NCBI GenBank assembly: GCA_027451525.1
Contig: DAIDJF010000013.1
Coordinates: forward strand, 1-64,000
Source: Ktedonobacterales bacterium
Lineage (GTDB): Bacteria > Chloroflexota > Ktedonobacteria > Ktedonobacterales > Ktedonobacteraceae
Length of the DNA stretch: 64,000 bases
Reading direction: 5' to 3'
In this document: piece after piece, positions 45,544 through 52,938 of the stretch
How positions within the stretch are numbered: the first letter of the stretch is position 1
Layout: the number at the start of each line of letters is the position of its first letter
Notes under the pieces: model-generated
What the model saw: only the letters and a program-made list of their open reading frames with translations
Told to the model about the DNA's origin: nothing
The model's database searches: none
Program-made: the position numbers and the translations under genes

Positions 45544-45760
45544 CGCAAGCAGGCACATCCCCTTTTAAAGGGCTATGCTCATAGCATAGCATGGGAGGCC
45601 ACTTCAGACAAGGCTTTTCGCGGATCTCTTTTTTTGGGCAATTTTTGGCAGGGAAAAAGCTGGCTGAAACAGGTCAAAATCACATCAGGCCGCTTGTGGA
45701 GCGGTGCGCGGATCTCTGCTCAGCTAGCCCGTCACAGAGATCCGCGCTCAATTGTAGAGC
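45544..45760 (-). other. segment 3' of cas2, possible old CRISPR leader
   Basis: These 217 bases lie downstream of cas2 on its own strand and were moved with it. They contain CGCGGATCTCT-type 11-mers at ~45619, ~45708 and inverted at ~45736, and an A-rich tract (CCAAAAATTGCCCAAAAAAAG on the minus strand). No CRISPR repeat unit is seen. A leader is possible, but the evidence is only position and composition. Confidence 0.3.
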
Positions 45761-46024
45761 TTATACAATGTACAACTGCTCTTCTTTTGGTGGCGGCCCT
45801 CCTACGGTTTCGACCCTATTTACACAGTTCGCACACAGTGGGTAGAAGCGCACGCTGTCCTGGTCTGCTAGCAGATGCTCAGCAAGTTTTGCTTGCAAGA
45901 GAATCAGTTCCGTGCGCGTCAAGAAGCATTCAAAGAGCGAATACTGTGTCCACTTACCATAGCCCAACAAGATTTTATGGATTTTTGTACGTCTCTTGTC
46001 ATTGGGAATATCATAGGCAATCAC
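45761..46024 (-). CDS. cas2: CRISPR-associated Cas2, 5'-truncated and inverted
   Basis: A Cas2 ferredoxin-like protein that bridges two Cas1 dimers in the integrase complex. MIAYDIPNDKRRTKIHKIL (beta-1 and helix), YSLFECFLTRTE and VRFYPLCANC are typical. Its natural start lies at 43897 beyond the IS. What remains could only begin at the GTG of YVIAYD (46024), giving 87 residues with most of beta-1 intact but no evident ribosome binding site. Upstream in this orientation lies the remnant of a second IS. Whether it is expressed is uncertain. Confidence 0.9.
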   Translation of the reverse strand: MIAYDIPNDKRRTKIHKILLGYGKWTQYSLFECFLTRTELILLQAKLAEHLLADQDSVRFYPLCANCVNRVETVGGPPPKEEQLYIV

Positions 46025-46049
46025 ATAACAGGTGATCTGGTTATTTCCC

Positions 46050-46058
46050 CTAGTCTGG
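46050..46058. repeat. 9-bp target-site duplication, right copy (inverted)
   Basis: CTAGTCTGG, the exact complement of the left copy at 43905-43913. It now abuts the second IS remnant, which proves that the 45544-46058 block was flipped after insertion. Confidence 0.85.
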
Positions 46059-46335
46059 AGGGGTGCAATTAATTCATTTGTAGAAGTCCTTTATTCGTCG
46101 ATTGTGCTTTTTATAAAGCACGTCCATTGATAAGCACATATGTCAATGTGTTGAGATTGGTGACAGAAGCGCGATTGCGCACCTTAGGCCGTTCGCAACT
46201 AGCATGTTGGATATAGATGGCGTGAAAGAGTAGCCTTTGACAGTCTGCAAGACGCGCAATTGGTATCTTTGACTCATCCTTTGCTTTCATTTCCTGTTTA
46301 ACTCCCCTATTTTTCCCCCTGTGAGAGGAGCACAT
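46059..46335 (-). pseudogene. remnant of a second, related IS (transposase 3' end)
   Basis: Starts with the same terminal sequence AGGGGTGCAATTAATTCATT as the right end of the intact IS. The outermost 37 bases are identical, and similarity falls off inward. The minus-strand frame ends CERPKVRNRASVTNLNTLTY, matching the intact transposase except for an in-frame 36-base gap between two CGAAC repeats. A weaker match continues (LFHAIYIQHASCE against LYRVIYTQRTCCE). The left end of this copy is gone. Confidence 0.8.
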
Positions 46336-46446
46336 TCAACGATTTCTGCTTCTCGTGGGTCAAAAAATTAGCTGAGTTTCACATAGGTTGGTCAAGCAGG
46401 GAAGAGAATGGTATCATATCCAAAACTCTTTGTATGGCGGGTCGTC

Positions 46447-46752
46447 ATGAATTTAGAAGAAATGCTTCGATATCATCACGTTGATATATCCTCACTAAGC
46501 CGCCCTGAATATCAATGCGCAGGGGAAGAGTATCTCCCTGTTCAAGGCAACGAATGGGACCCGCCAAATGCAGTCCATGTTGCGATGATGAAATACTGGA
46601 ATGAACATTGGGGAGCCGAATTAGTTGCAATGGCTCCAGGTAACGTGGAAATGCGGGTATTGCAACCGCCAATCACATGGGAAGAAGCTTTTACGCTCGC
46701 AAAAGAACAGTACATTATCCAAAATTCAGAGACCTATGCGGGAATGTGCTGA
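46447..46752 (+). CDS. DUF4253-like protein, possibly truncated
   Basis: About 101 residues. The segments PPNAVHVAMMKYWNEHWGAELVA, taken in two halves, and PPITWEEAFTLAKEQYII match what I know of DUF4253, a domain of unknown function. Complete members are usually longer at both ends and continue past the final YCPD region, which here ends as IIQNSETYAGMC. The gene is probably a 3'-truncated or solo domain version. It follows the IS remnant closely. Confidence 0.55.
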   Translation: MNLEEMLRYHHVDISSLSRPEYQCAGEEYLPVQGNEWDPPNAVHVAMMKYWNEHWGAELVAMAPGNVEMRVLQPPITWEEAFTLAKEQYIIQNSETYAGMC

Positions 46753-46889
46753 CTATTTATATCTGTGACGGCATAGTGAGATGGGGCGAAGCTTTGGTGA
46801 AGCGGTTGTGAGAGGCAGAGACTATGCTAAGAATAGAAACGTGTTGGTTAGATAGAAGCGTCTTGCAAAGGTGAAAGGAGTGTGGAGCT

Positions 46890-47351
46890 ATGCTCTCTCA
46901 GCAACAAAATAACATACACTGGCCTGAAGAAGAGGCTCCGCCTGCACTTGAGCAAAAGCAACCGGTTACATTTGCATCCTCCTGGGGTGGCTGGAGTTTC
47001 TGGCTTCGTATCTTGGGAGGGGTCGTGGCATTAGGGGGACCCTTTGTTCTTGAGTTTATACTTCCGTTAATGAAACTACCAGACCCAGATGCTTGGAATG
47101 TATACCTCTTGTCACTGAGCGTACTGGGATTGGTGAGTGCTGCCCTGCTGCGGTCATGGTGGGCTTTGCTCATTGTACTCGTTGCATTTGACGTGGGAAA
47201 TGATTTGAGCGTAAGCTTGAAGAACGGATTTGAGGAGTTCTTCCTGCTTTTGATCCACCCTATCACGTTGTTTTTACTAGGGTTCGTCGAATTTGGCGTG
47301 CTTATCGGTACCCCTCTCAGTAAATGGATAGAGCGGCGACTATACCACTGA
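46890..47351 (+). CDS. membrane protein of unknown function
   Basis: 153 residues with three or four hydrophobic segments (WLRILGGVVALGGPFVLEFI, YLLSLSVLGLVSAALL, WWALLIVLVAFDVG, LLIHPITLFLLGFVEFGVLI). An AAAGGAGTGTGGAG ribosome binding site precedes the ATG. No family recognised. An opposite-strand frame of nearly the same span is a shadow. Confidence 0.6.
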   Translation: MLSQQQNNIHWPEEEAPPALEQKQPVTFASSWGGWSFWLRILGGVVALGGPFVLEFILPLMKLPDPDAWNVYLLSLSVLGLVSAALLRSWWALLIVLVAFDVGNDLSVSLKNGFEEFFLLLIHPITLFLLGFVEFGVLIGTPLSKWIERRLYH

Positions 47352-47364
47352 GCAATCACTTGAA

Positions 47365-47586
47365 GATGACGAGAGCCAATTCATTTTAAAGGACGGAAGG
47401 TGCTATTTGCATCCAGGTGAGGGGCAGATCGATTTTCGACGCTTTGTGTGGCAATTAAAAGCAGCAGGCTTTGATGGTGCGTTGAGCCTGGAGTCACGCG
47501 CAATTGACCAGGAGGGTCAGGTTGAGGTCGCACGCATCCAGAAAAGCCTGCAATTCATGCGGGAACTGATTGCCGAGCGTAAGTAG
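47365..47586 (+). pseudogene. 3' remnant of a sugar phosphate isomerase/epimerase gene
   Basis: Without a start codon, this frame reads YLHPGEGQIDFRRFVWQLKA, AGFDGALSLESRA and QKSLQFMRELIAERK before a stop at 47586. That is the usual C-terminal TIM-barrel end of xylose isomerase-like sugar phosphate isomerases (GEGxIDF...GYDGxLSLE). The first ~200 residues are missing. Confidence 0.65.
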
Positions 47587-47636
47587 CCTTTCAAGCATTT
47601 CTTCATGTAACAACCTTCTCTATTGAGGCAAAGGAA

Positions 47637-47846
47637 ATGACTATGTTGCTCAAAACACAGGCGGCAACCGAAGTTGCACTATTTCTTGCTCATCATCCAA
47701 CACCTGAACAAATTGTGGCTTTTCATCCTTCGTCTGAAGTGGCTGAACGAGCTTATGAATTGCTTCGGACCGAGCGCGATGGCCTGTTGACTGAAGAGGA
47801 ACACAAAGAACTCGAAAGCTACCAGATGATCGAGTATCTAATTTAA
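47637..47846 (+). CDS. short protein usually paired with an HNH endonuclease, 3'-truncated
   Basis: A 69-residue product containing VAERAYELLRTERDGLLTEEE and a C-terminus that stops at QMIEYLI. Proteins of this kind commonly precede HNH nuclease genes in Chloroflexota and Cyanobacteria and normally continue with a basic tail. The stop falls where the HNH remnant begins, so one deletion appears to have shortened both genes. Function unknown. Confidence 0.6.
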   Translation: MTMLLKTQAATEVALFLAHHPTPEQIVAFHPSSEVAERAYELLRTERDGLLTEEEHKELESYQMIEYLI

Positions 47847-48012
47847 TCCTCGTGAGCAGAGTTGGAAGCGTCATTTTCGCCTCAATGGTGGTCTGATTGA
47901 AGGTGTTACCGCGAGTGGGCGTGCTACTGCTACTCTTCTTCATTTCAATGATACTGAGCGCGTAGCCTATCGGCTTGGCCTGATTGACGTTGGTCATTAT
48001 CCTGTTCGCTAA
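47845..48012 (+). pseudogene. 3' remnant of an HNH endonuclease gene
   Basis: The frame NPREQSWKRHFRLNGGLIEG, then VTASGRATATLLHFNDTERV, then LGHYPVR-like ending (LIDVGHYPVR), matches the C-terminal part of small HNH nucleases (HLNPR...W..HF). The catalytic HNH core upstream is absent. It begins immediately at the end of the truncated partner gene. Confidence 0.65.
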
Positions 48013-48180
48013 GAATTGTTACAATTGACCGTGTTTAAAAAAGGATGTGAACATGCCCCTGCACCATTTTATACGTATCTGGATTAAATTTTAAGACACG
48101 ATGATCGCCTCCGCTGTACCTCACGAAGCGCGTGTCCGTGATGCAATATAATGGGTGAGATAGCAGAAAGGTAAAGTCAG

Positions 48181-48771
48181 ATGACAGAAACATATCGCAC
48201 CCTTATACCCATGTTTCAGGAACTGCGCGGAGAGCGCGTGCTTGTCCGCCCCTATCAAGAGAGCGATGCGCGGGACATGTTCGAGGCCATCGCGGAGTCG
48301 CGTGATTATCTGCGCCCCTGGATGCCTTTTGCCGATGCTCACCAAACCGTTGAGGAGAGCAGAGACCTGATTATTCACTGGATGGCTCAATGGATGCTGC
48401 GCGAGGACTTTTCTGTTGGGCTTTGGGATTGTGTTACGCAGCGGTATGTCGGGTGTTGCAATATGCAGCCCCAGAGTTGGGAGGCTGGCTCTTTTGAGAT
48501 TGGCTACTGGCTACGCGCCTCTGCCGCTGGTCATGGCTACGTCACGGAGGCTGTCAAGATGCTAGTAGAGTATGCTTTTACCCATCTGCATGCCAACAGG
48601 ATAGAAATTTGCTGCGATGAGCGCAATGAGCGCAGTGCCGCCGTCGCACGGCGGTTAGGCTTTGTGCAGGAGGGACGATTGCGCAATCATATGCTTACCC
48701 ATTTAGGCGAACTTCGCACGACGCTCATCTTCGCTTTAACGCCGGAGGACAGAGCAACTTGTGATCGTTAG
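48181..48771 (+). CDS. GNAT family N-acetyltransferase (RimJ/RimL-like)
   Basis: A 196-residue acetyltransferase. The fold is marked by ELRGERVLVRPYQESDARDM at the N-terminus, the acetyl-CoA region EIGYWLRASAAGHGYVTEAV and the C-terminal ERNERSAAVARRLGFVQEG. RimJ/RimL-type members acetylate the N-terminus of ribosomal proteins or small molecules; the substrate here is unknown. It converges with a second GNAT gene 5 bases away. Confidence 0.9.
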   Translation: MTETYRTLIPMFQELRGERVLVRPYQESDARDMFEAIAESRDYLRPWMPFADAHQTVEESRDLIIHWMAQWMLREDFSVGLWDCVTQRYVGCCNMQPQSWEAGSFEIGYWLRASAAGHGYVTEAVKMLVEYAFTHLHANRIEICCDERNERSAAVARRLGFVQEGRLRNHMLTHLGELRTTLIFALTPEDRATCDR

Positions 48772-48776
48772 TTGTG

Positions 48777-49343
48777 CTAACCTTTGTGCCACTCATGCTT
48801 GAGCAAACCGAAATAATGCGCATCCTCGAATTGATCGCGGAAGAAATAGCGTTGACGTAAGTTTCCCTCATAGGTGAAGCCGAGTTTGAGCAGCAAGCCT
48901 TTAGATCGTTGATTGGCGATATCGATGACCGCTTCGATGCGATGCAATTCCAGCTCTGCGAATCCATAGGTTAAGATAGCGGACATTGCTTCTGTCATAA
49001 TTCCCTGTCCCCAAAAGGAGCGGTTGAGTATATAACCTGTTTCGGCATGATGAGAGTGTGTGTCGAAGTTATAGAGGCTGCATGAACCAATGATCTGATC
49101 TTTGCCCTTGAGCGTGATGCCCCAGCGGATATGTTTGCGCTTGCTATAGCCTGTTTGCACTTGTTCAAGCATTTGACTCGTTTCGTCTAAAGACCGTTGT
49201 GGATCATCCCCGTAAAAGCGCATCGTTTCCTCATCAGAAAAGAGCGCGAAGAGTGCCTCTATGTCACTCGGCTGAATTTGCCGAAGCTGCAAGCGGTTGG
49301 TCGTGAGAGATGGAAAATGCGTAAAAGCCGCATCGATGGTCAT
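48777..49343 (-). CDS. GNAT family N-acetyltransferase (RimJ/RimL-like), second gene
   Basis: A 188-residue acetyltransferase with LTTNRLQLRQIQPSDIEALF at the start, the cofactor segment ETGYILNRSFWGQGIMTEAM and DIANQRSKGLLLKLGFTYEG. It is only distantly like its convergent neighbour, so the two are probably not a recent duplication. An AAGGAGC ribosome binding site precedes the ATG. Confidence 0.9.
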   Translation of the reverse strand: MTIDAAFTHFPSLTTNRLQLRQIQPSDIEALFALFSDEETMRFYGDDPQRSLDETSQMLEQVQTGYSKRKHIRWGITLKGKDQIIGSCSLYNFDTHSHHAETGYILNRSFWGQGIMTEAMSAILTYGFAELELHRIEAVIDIANQRSKGLLLKLGFTYEGNLRQRYFFRDQFEDAHYFGLLKHEWHKG

Positions 49344-49433
49344 ATAAAAGCTCCTTTAATAGTGTCATCTGTACCAGAGTCGCGCCATTGTGGTCAAAGC
49401 CTTGTGCATAATAAAAATTAGTCTGTTATCCTC

Positions 49434-49462
49434 TTTACAATTCACCTGCAATATGCTATTAT
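49434..49462 (+). promoter_or_regulatory. promoter of tRNA-Ala(CGC)
   Basis: TTTACA (49434-49439) and TATTAT (49457-49462) with a 17-base spacer, 12 bases before the tRNA. Confidence 0.6.
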
Positions 49463-49473
49463 CATATCCGCAA

Positions 49474-49549
49474 GGGGATGTAGCTCAGCTGGGAGAGCGC
49501 GACAATCGCACTGTCGAGGCCAGGGGTTCGAGCCCCCTCATCTCCACCA
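49474..49549 (+). tRNA. tRNA-Ala (anticodon CGC)
   Basis: A full cloverleaf can be drawn. The acceptor is GGGGATG/CATCTCC with the alanine identity pair G3:U70. D arm is GCTC/GAGC, the anticodon stem CGACA/TGTCG has loop ATCGCAC, and the T arm is AGGGG/CCCCT with TTCGAGC. The CCA end is encoded. Reads GCG codons. Confidence 0.95.
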
Positions 49550-49576
49550 ACTTGCACCATATTTCTTACTTATAGC

Positions 49577-49605
49577 TTGCAAATCGCAACGAGGTATGCT
49601 ATAGT
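49577..49605 (+). promoter_or_regulatory. promoter of the T-box leader
   Basis: TTGCAA (49577-49582), 17-base spacer, TATAGT (49600-49605). Transcription would start near 49612, just ahead of T-box stem I. Confidence 0.65.
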
Positions 49606-49829
49606 ATATCTCACATCGACAGAAGAGCGGTGAGCAGGAGTAGTAGGTCTGACCAGTACAGAGAGTTGCCGGTTGGTGCAAGGCTACAACATAAGACTGA
49701 ACTCGCCTGTGAGCTACAATGTGATCTATCAGCACTGCTGGTAGCCAGCATTTGTCGGGACGCCCGTTATCGCGTACAATGAGAGTAGATCTCAAATTGG
49801 TCGTTCGTACCAGCATGATATCCCTTTAA

Positions 49830-49905
49830 GGGCCTGTAGCGCAGCTGGGAGAGCGCCTCCATGGCATGGAGGAGGTCAGGGGTTCGAATCCCCTCAGGTC
49901 CACCA
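49830..49905 (+). tRNA. tRNA-Ala (anticodon GGC), inside the T-box leader
   Basis: Acceptor GGGCCTG/CAGGTCC again has the G3:U70 alanine pair. The anticodon stem CCTCC/GGAGG holds the loop ATGGCAT, and the T arm is AGGGG/CCCCT with TTCGAAT. CCA is encoded. The D stem has one mismatch (GCGC with GAGC), which is common in tRNA-Ala. No separate promoter is evident, so it is probably transcribed with the leader and cut out by RNase P and RNase Z. Confidence 0.95.
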
Positions 49906-49956
49906 GTTACGTTCGGATAATCTGAGATCGAAAATCAGGGTGGTACCACGAAATAG

Positions 49957-49988
49957 CCTTTCGTCCCTCGCGGATGAAAGGTTTTTTT
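49957..49988 (+). terminator. T-box regulated terminator
   Basis: A 10-bp stem with a 5-base loop followed by TTTTTTT. The 5' arm can instead pair with the T-box sequence (AGGG with TCCCT) to form the antiterminator. Confidence 0.85.
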
Positions 49989-50089
49989 GTGTGATCTATT
50001 CGTCGCTTGTATGTTCGCTTTTGTCTCATTTTGTTGCTGTTATTATTCATAGTGCTCAGTCAATGCTCATGCGAACCCTTTGGGAATAG

Positions 50090-50179
50090 CAGGACGACCG
50101 CAAGGGTCGCCCCTAATGATACGTCACGGGGAAAACAGGCATCGTATCATTGTAGGGGCGAGGCTTGCCCTCGCCCTGC
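50090..50179. repeat. REP-like inverted repeat, copy 1 (upstream of leuS)
   Basis: The arms AGGACGACCGCAAGGGTCGC... and ...GGGGCGAGGCTTGCCCTCGCC, with TAATGATAC/GTATCATT inside, form an imperfect palindrome. It shares its core (GGGTCGCCCCTA..ATGAT) with the element just after leuS at 52848. Confidence 0.65.
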
Positions 50180-50277
50180 CCCGATTGCACGTATGTGAAC
50201 GGAATTGGCCCTTGTGGTCACCCTGACCCGATTGCATGTATGTGAACGGGATTGACCCTTGCGGTCGCCCTGACCCA
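50172..50277 (+). repeat. 47-bp tandem repeats in the leuS leader
   Basis: Two full units (50172-50218 and 50219-50265), each containing CGATTGCA-GTATGTGAACGG, and the start of a third unit that ends at CAATTGCTGC. The repeated CGCCCTGACCC start overlaps the end of the REP-like element, so the repeats may have grown from it. Confidence 0.7.
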
Positions 50278-50327
50278 ATTGCTGCATCCTTGACTGAGTA
50301 GTAGTGTTTTATGCGGGGAGGTAGTTC

Positions 50328-52802
50328 ATGATTACTCGCACCAAATATAGTCCCAAGGAGATTGAGGGCAAATGGCAGGAGCAGTGGGAGGCACAACGCC
50401 TGTACCACGCCTCCGACGACTCGCCAAAGCCCAAGTTTTATCATCTGGTGATGTTTCCTTATCCATCGGGCGACCTGCACATGGGCCACTGGTATAACTA
50501 TTCCGGTCACGATGCCTATGGCCGCTATATGAGCATGCGTGGCTATAATGTCATGCAGCCGATTGGCTTTGATGCCTTTGGTCTGCCTGCCGAAAATGCC
50601 GCTATCAAGCGTGGCATTCAAGCGCGCACCTGGACACTGTCGAATATCGAGAAGATGCGCAAACAGTTTCGCGCCATGGGAGCGCGTTGGGACTGGGATC
50701 GCGAGGTTGTGACCTGCCTGCCCGACTATTACAAGTGGACGCAATGGCTGTTCCTGCAGTTCTACAAGCATGGACTGGCCTATCGTACCAAGGCACCCGC
50801 CAACTGGTGTCCCAGTTGTAATACCACGCTGGCAAACGAACAGGTCCTGGCGAACGGAACCTGTGAACGTTGCGGTAGTGTCGTCATTCGCAAAGAGATC
50901 GACCAGTGGCTGCTGAAAATCACCGCGTATGCCGATGAACTGCTGAAGTTTGATGGTATCGAATGGCCGGAAAAGACCGTGACGATGCAGCGCAACTGGA
51001 TTGGGCGCAGTCAGGGTGCCGAGATTCGCTTCACGATTGAGGTGGATGGTCAGCGCGAGGAGATTCCGGTCTTCACCACGCGCCCGGACACGATCTACGG
51101 TGTGACGTTCTTTGTGCTGGCTCCAGAGCATCCCTGGGTCGAGAAAATCACTACGCCGGAGCAGCGCGAGGCGGTAGAGGCCTATATCGAGCAGGCGCGG
51201 CGTATGACCGAGATTGAGCGTATGAGCACCGAGAAGGAGAAAACGGGCGTCTTCACGGGCAGCTACGTCACCAATCCAGTCAGCGGCGAGCAGATCCCTG
51301 TCTGGATTGCCGATTATGTACTGATGAGCTATGGCGCGGGCGCGATTATGGGCGTGCCAGCACACGATCAGCGTGACTTCGAGTTTGCGCGCAAGTTCGA
51401 TATTGCCATTCGTCAGGTCATTCTGAACGAGGGCGAGGAGCCGAGCGATCCCGCGACCTGGAGCGAGTCCAAACACGCTCTGGGCACGATGATCAACTCT
51501 GGTCCCTTCGATGGCACACCGGGTGACGAATCCATCGCGAAAATGACGCGCTACATCGAGGAACAGGGCGTGGGCAAATTTATGATTTCCTATCGTCTGC
51601 GCGACTGGTTGATTAGCCGCCAACGCTATTGGGGTTCGCCCATTCCCATCGTTTATTGTCCGAAGGATGGCACTGTTCCCGTGCCGGAGGAGCAACTGCC
51701 CGTCTGGCTGCCCGAAAACGTGCAGTTCAAGTCTACGGGTGAGTCGCCGCTGCGCTATGAGCCAGATTTTGTCAACACGACCTGTCCCGTCTGCGGAGGC
51801 CCTGCGACACGCGAGGCGGATACGCTGGATACCTTCATCTGCTCGTCCTGGTACTTCCTGCGCTATACTGACCCGCGCGATAGCGAGCATGCCTGGACGC
51901 CAGAGGCAGCTGAGCGCTGGATGCCTGTCGATCAGTATATTGGTGGCGCGGAGCACGCGACGATGCACCTGCTGTACTCGCGTTTCTTCGTCAAGGCACT
52001 GCGTGACATGGGTCATCTGAGCATCAATGAGCCATTTACACGCCTGTTCCATCAAGGCACGGTGCTGGGACCTGACGGACAGAAGATGTCGAAATCGCGT
52101 GGCAACGTCGTTGCGCCAGATGCGTATGTCGAAAAGTACGGCGCGGATACCGTGCGCTGTTACATGATGTTTATCGGACCCTTTGACGCGGGCGGTGTCT
52201 TCAAAGCCGACAATCTGGAAGGCATCTGGCGCTTCTTGAACCGTTTCTGGAATCTGACAACCGAGGGTTGGGTTGAGGGGAATGTCAGCACGGAAGAGAC
52301 GAGTGAGAGTCGTGCAATAGAGCGTCTGCGCCACAAGACGATCAAGCGTGTCACCGAGGATATGAGCAACTTCCGTTTTAACACGGCACTGGCGGCACTG
52401 ATGGAGTGCAACAACGCGCTGATTAAGCAGCAAAACGAGCCTGTGGCACGCACAGCGGCTTATCGACGCACGCTGGAGACGATGATGCAACTGCTGGCTC
52501 CGATGGCTCCGCATATGACCGAGGAACTGTGGCACATGACGGGCCACGCGGACAGCATCCACACCTCGTTCTGGCCGATGTATGACGAGGCGATGACGGT
52601 GGACGATACCTTTACGCTGGTCGTGCAGGTCAACGGCAAGGTGCGCGAGCGCATTGAGGTAGCGCAGGATATCAGCGAGGAAGAGGTGCGCAAGCAGGTA
52701 CTGAACAATCCGAAAGTTCTGGGCTTTATCGGTGATGCAACGGTGCAGAAAGTGATTTATGTGCCGGGGCGTCTGGCAAACATTGTGATCCGCAACCGCT
52801 AA
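50328..52802 (+). CDS. leuS: leucyl-tRNA synthetase
   Basis: Class Ia synthetase charging tRNA-Leu. The Rossmann fold has the HIGH-type motif [10 protein letters not shown] (about residues 44-53) and the KMSKS loop [10 protein letters not shown] (near residue 585). Between them are a zinc-type Cys set (CPSCNT...CERCG) and the CP1 editing domain with [13 protein letters not shown] and the Asp of [12 protein letters not shown]. The 824-residue length is typical for bacteria. GGGGAGG ribosome binding site. Expression is probably controlled by the T-box leader 340 bases upstream. Confidence 0.97.
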   Translation: MITRTKYSPKEIEGKWQEQWEAQRLYHASDDSPKPKFYHLVMFPYPSGDLHMGHWYNYSGHDAYGRYMSMRGYNVMQPIGFDAFGLPAENAAIKRGIQARTWTLSNIEKMRKQFRAMGARWDWDREVVTCLPDYYKWTQWLFLQFYKHGLAYRTKAPANWCPSCNTTLANEQVLANGTCERCGSVVIRKEIDQWLLKITAYADELLKFDGIEWPEKTVTMQRNWIGRSQGAEIRFTIEVDGQREEIPVFTTRPDTIYGVTFFVLAPEHPWVEKITTPEQREAVEAYIEQARRMTEIERMSTEKEKTGVFTGSYVTNPVSGEQIPVWIADYVLMSYGAGAIMGVPAHDQRDFEFARKFDIAIRQVILNEGEEPSDPATWSESKHALGTMINSGPFDGTPGDESIAKMTRYIEEQGVGKFMISYRLRDWLISRQRYWGSPIPIVYCPKDGTVPVPEEQLPVWLPENVQFKSTGESPLRYEPDFVNTTCPVCGGPATREADTLDTFICSSWYFLRYTDPRDSEHAWTPEAAERWMPVDQYIGGAEHATMHLLYSRFFVKALRDMGHLSINEPFTRLFHQGTVLGPDGQKMSKSRGNVVAPDAYVEKYGADTVRCYMMFIGPFDAGGVFKADNLEGIWRFLNRFWNLTTEGWVEGNVSTEETSESRAIERLRHKTIKRVTEDMSNFRFNTALAALMECNNALIKQQNEPVARTAAYRRTLETMMQLLAPMAPHMTEELWHMTGHADSIHTSFWPMYDEAMTVDDTFTLVVQVNGKVRERIEVAQDISEEEVRKQVLNNPKVLGFIGDATVQKVIYVPGRLANIVIRNR

Positions 52803-52847
52803 ACGTAGCCTATCACACAAGTGCAATAGCAAGACGGCAACATATGC

Positions 52848-52938
52848 GCAGGGCAACCGCGAGGGTCGCCCCTACAATGATTACGGGTAATACATGCGAC
52901 GTATCATTGTAGGGGCGACCCTTCGCGGTTGCCCTGTG
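52848..52938. repeat. REP-like inverted repeat, copy 2 (downstream of leuS)
   Basis: Near-perfect palindrome with arms of ~37 bases: GGGCAACCGCGAGGGTCGCC...ACAATGAT and GTATCATTGT...GGGGCGACCCTTCGCGG then TTGCCC. It is related to copy 1 before leuS, and could act as the leuS terminator. Confidence 0.75.

Larger units (their letters stand above)
49612..49988 (+). promoter_or_regulatory. T-box riboswitch leader of leuS, containing an internal tRNA gene
   Basis: Stem I features are readable: GGAGTAGTAGGTC on the 5' side and AGAGAG-TTGCC-GGTTGGTGCAAGGC at the distal end (49660-49683). The specifier region GAACTCGCC (49699-49707) gives a Leu codon, CTC, which fits the downstream leuS. The T-box AGGGTGGTACCACG is at 49937-49950 (TGGT pairs with ACCA ends). 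The terminator is CCTTTCGTCC/GGATGAAAGG (49957-49981) plus seven Ts. A complete tRNA-Ala gene (49830-49905) lies between the specifier half and the antiterminator half. Confidence 0.85.

Noticed and set aside
36307..46400. CRISPR array near the cas genes
   Set aside because: No set of regularly spaced direct repeats of 25-40 bases was found on either strand in this region or elsewhere in the window.
46898..47359. Minus-strand frame covering the small membrane protein at 46890
   Set aside because: The plus-strand frame has a good ribosome binding site and clear membrane helices; the minus-strand product has neither.
49790..49815. A second T-box-like sequence (AAATTGG...TACCA) before the embedded tRNA
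   Set aside because: Only a loose resemblance; the canonical AGGGTGGTACC sequence with its terminator lies after the tRNA.
50007..50198. 63-codon plus-strand frame in the leuS leader
   Set aside because: Starts right after the T-box terminator but runs into the REP-like palindrome; its hydrophobic start is followed by repeat-derived sequence, and it is more likely noncoding.
50124..52856. 910-codon open frame on the minus strand across leuS
   Set aside because: It lies entirely antisense to leuS and encodes a His/Arg/Leu-rich product with no domain; it is a codon-bias shadow.
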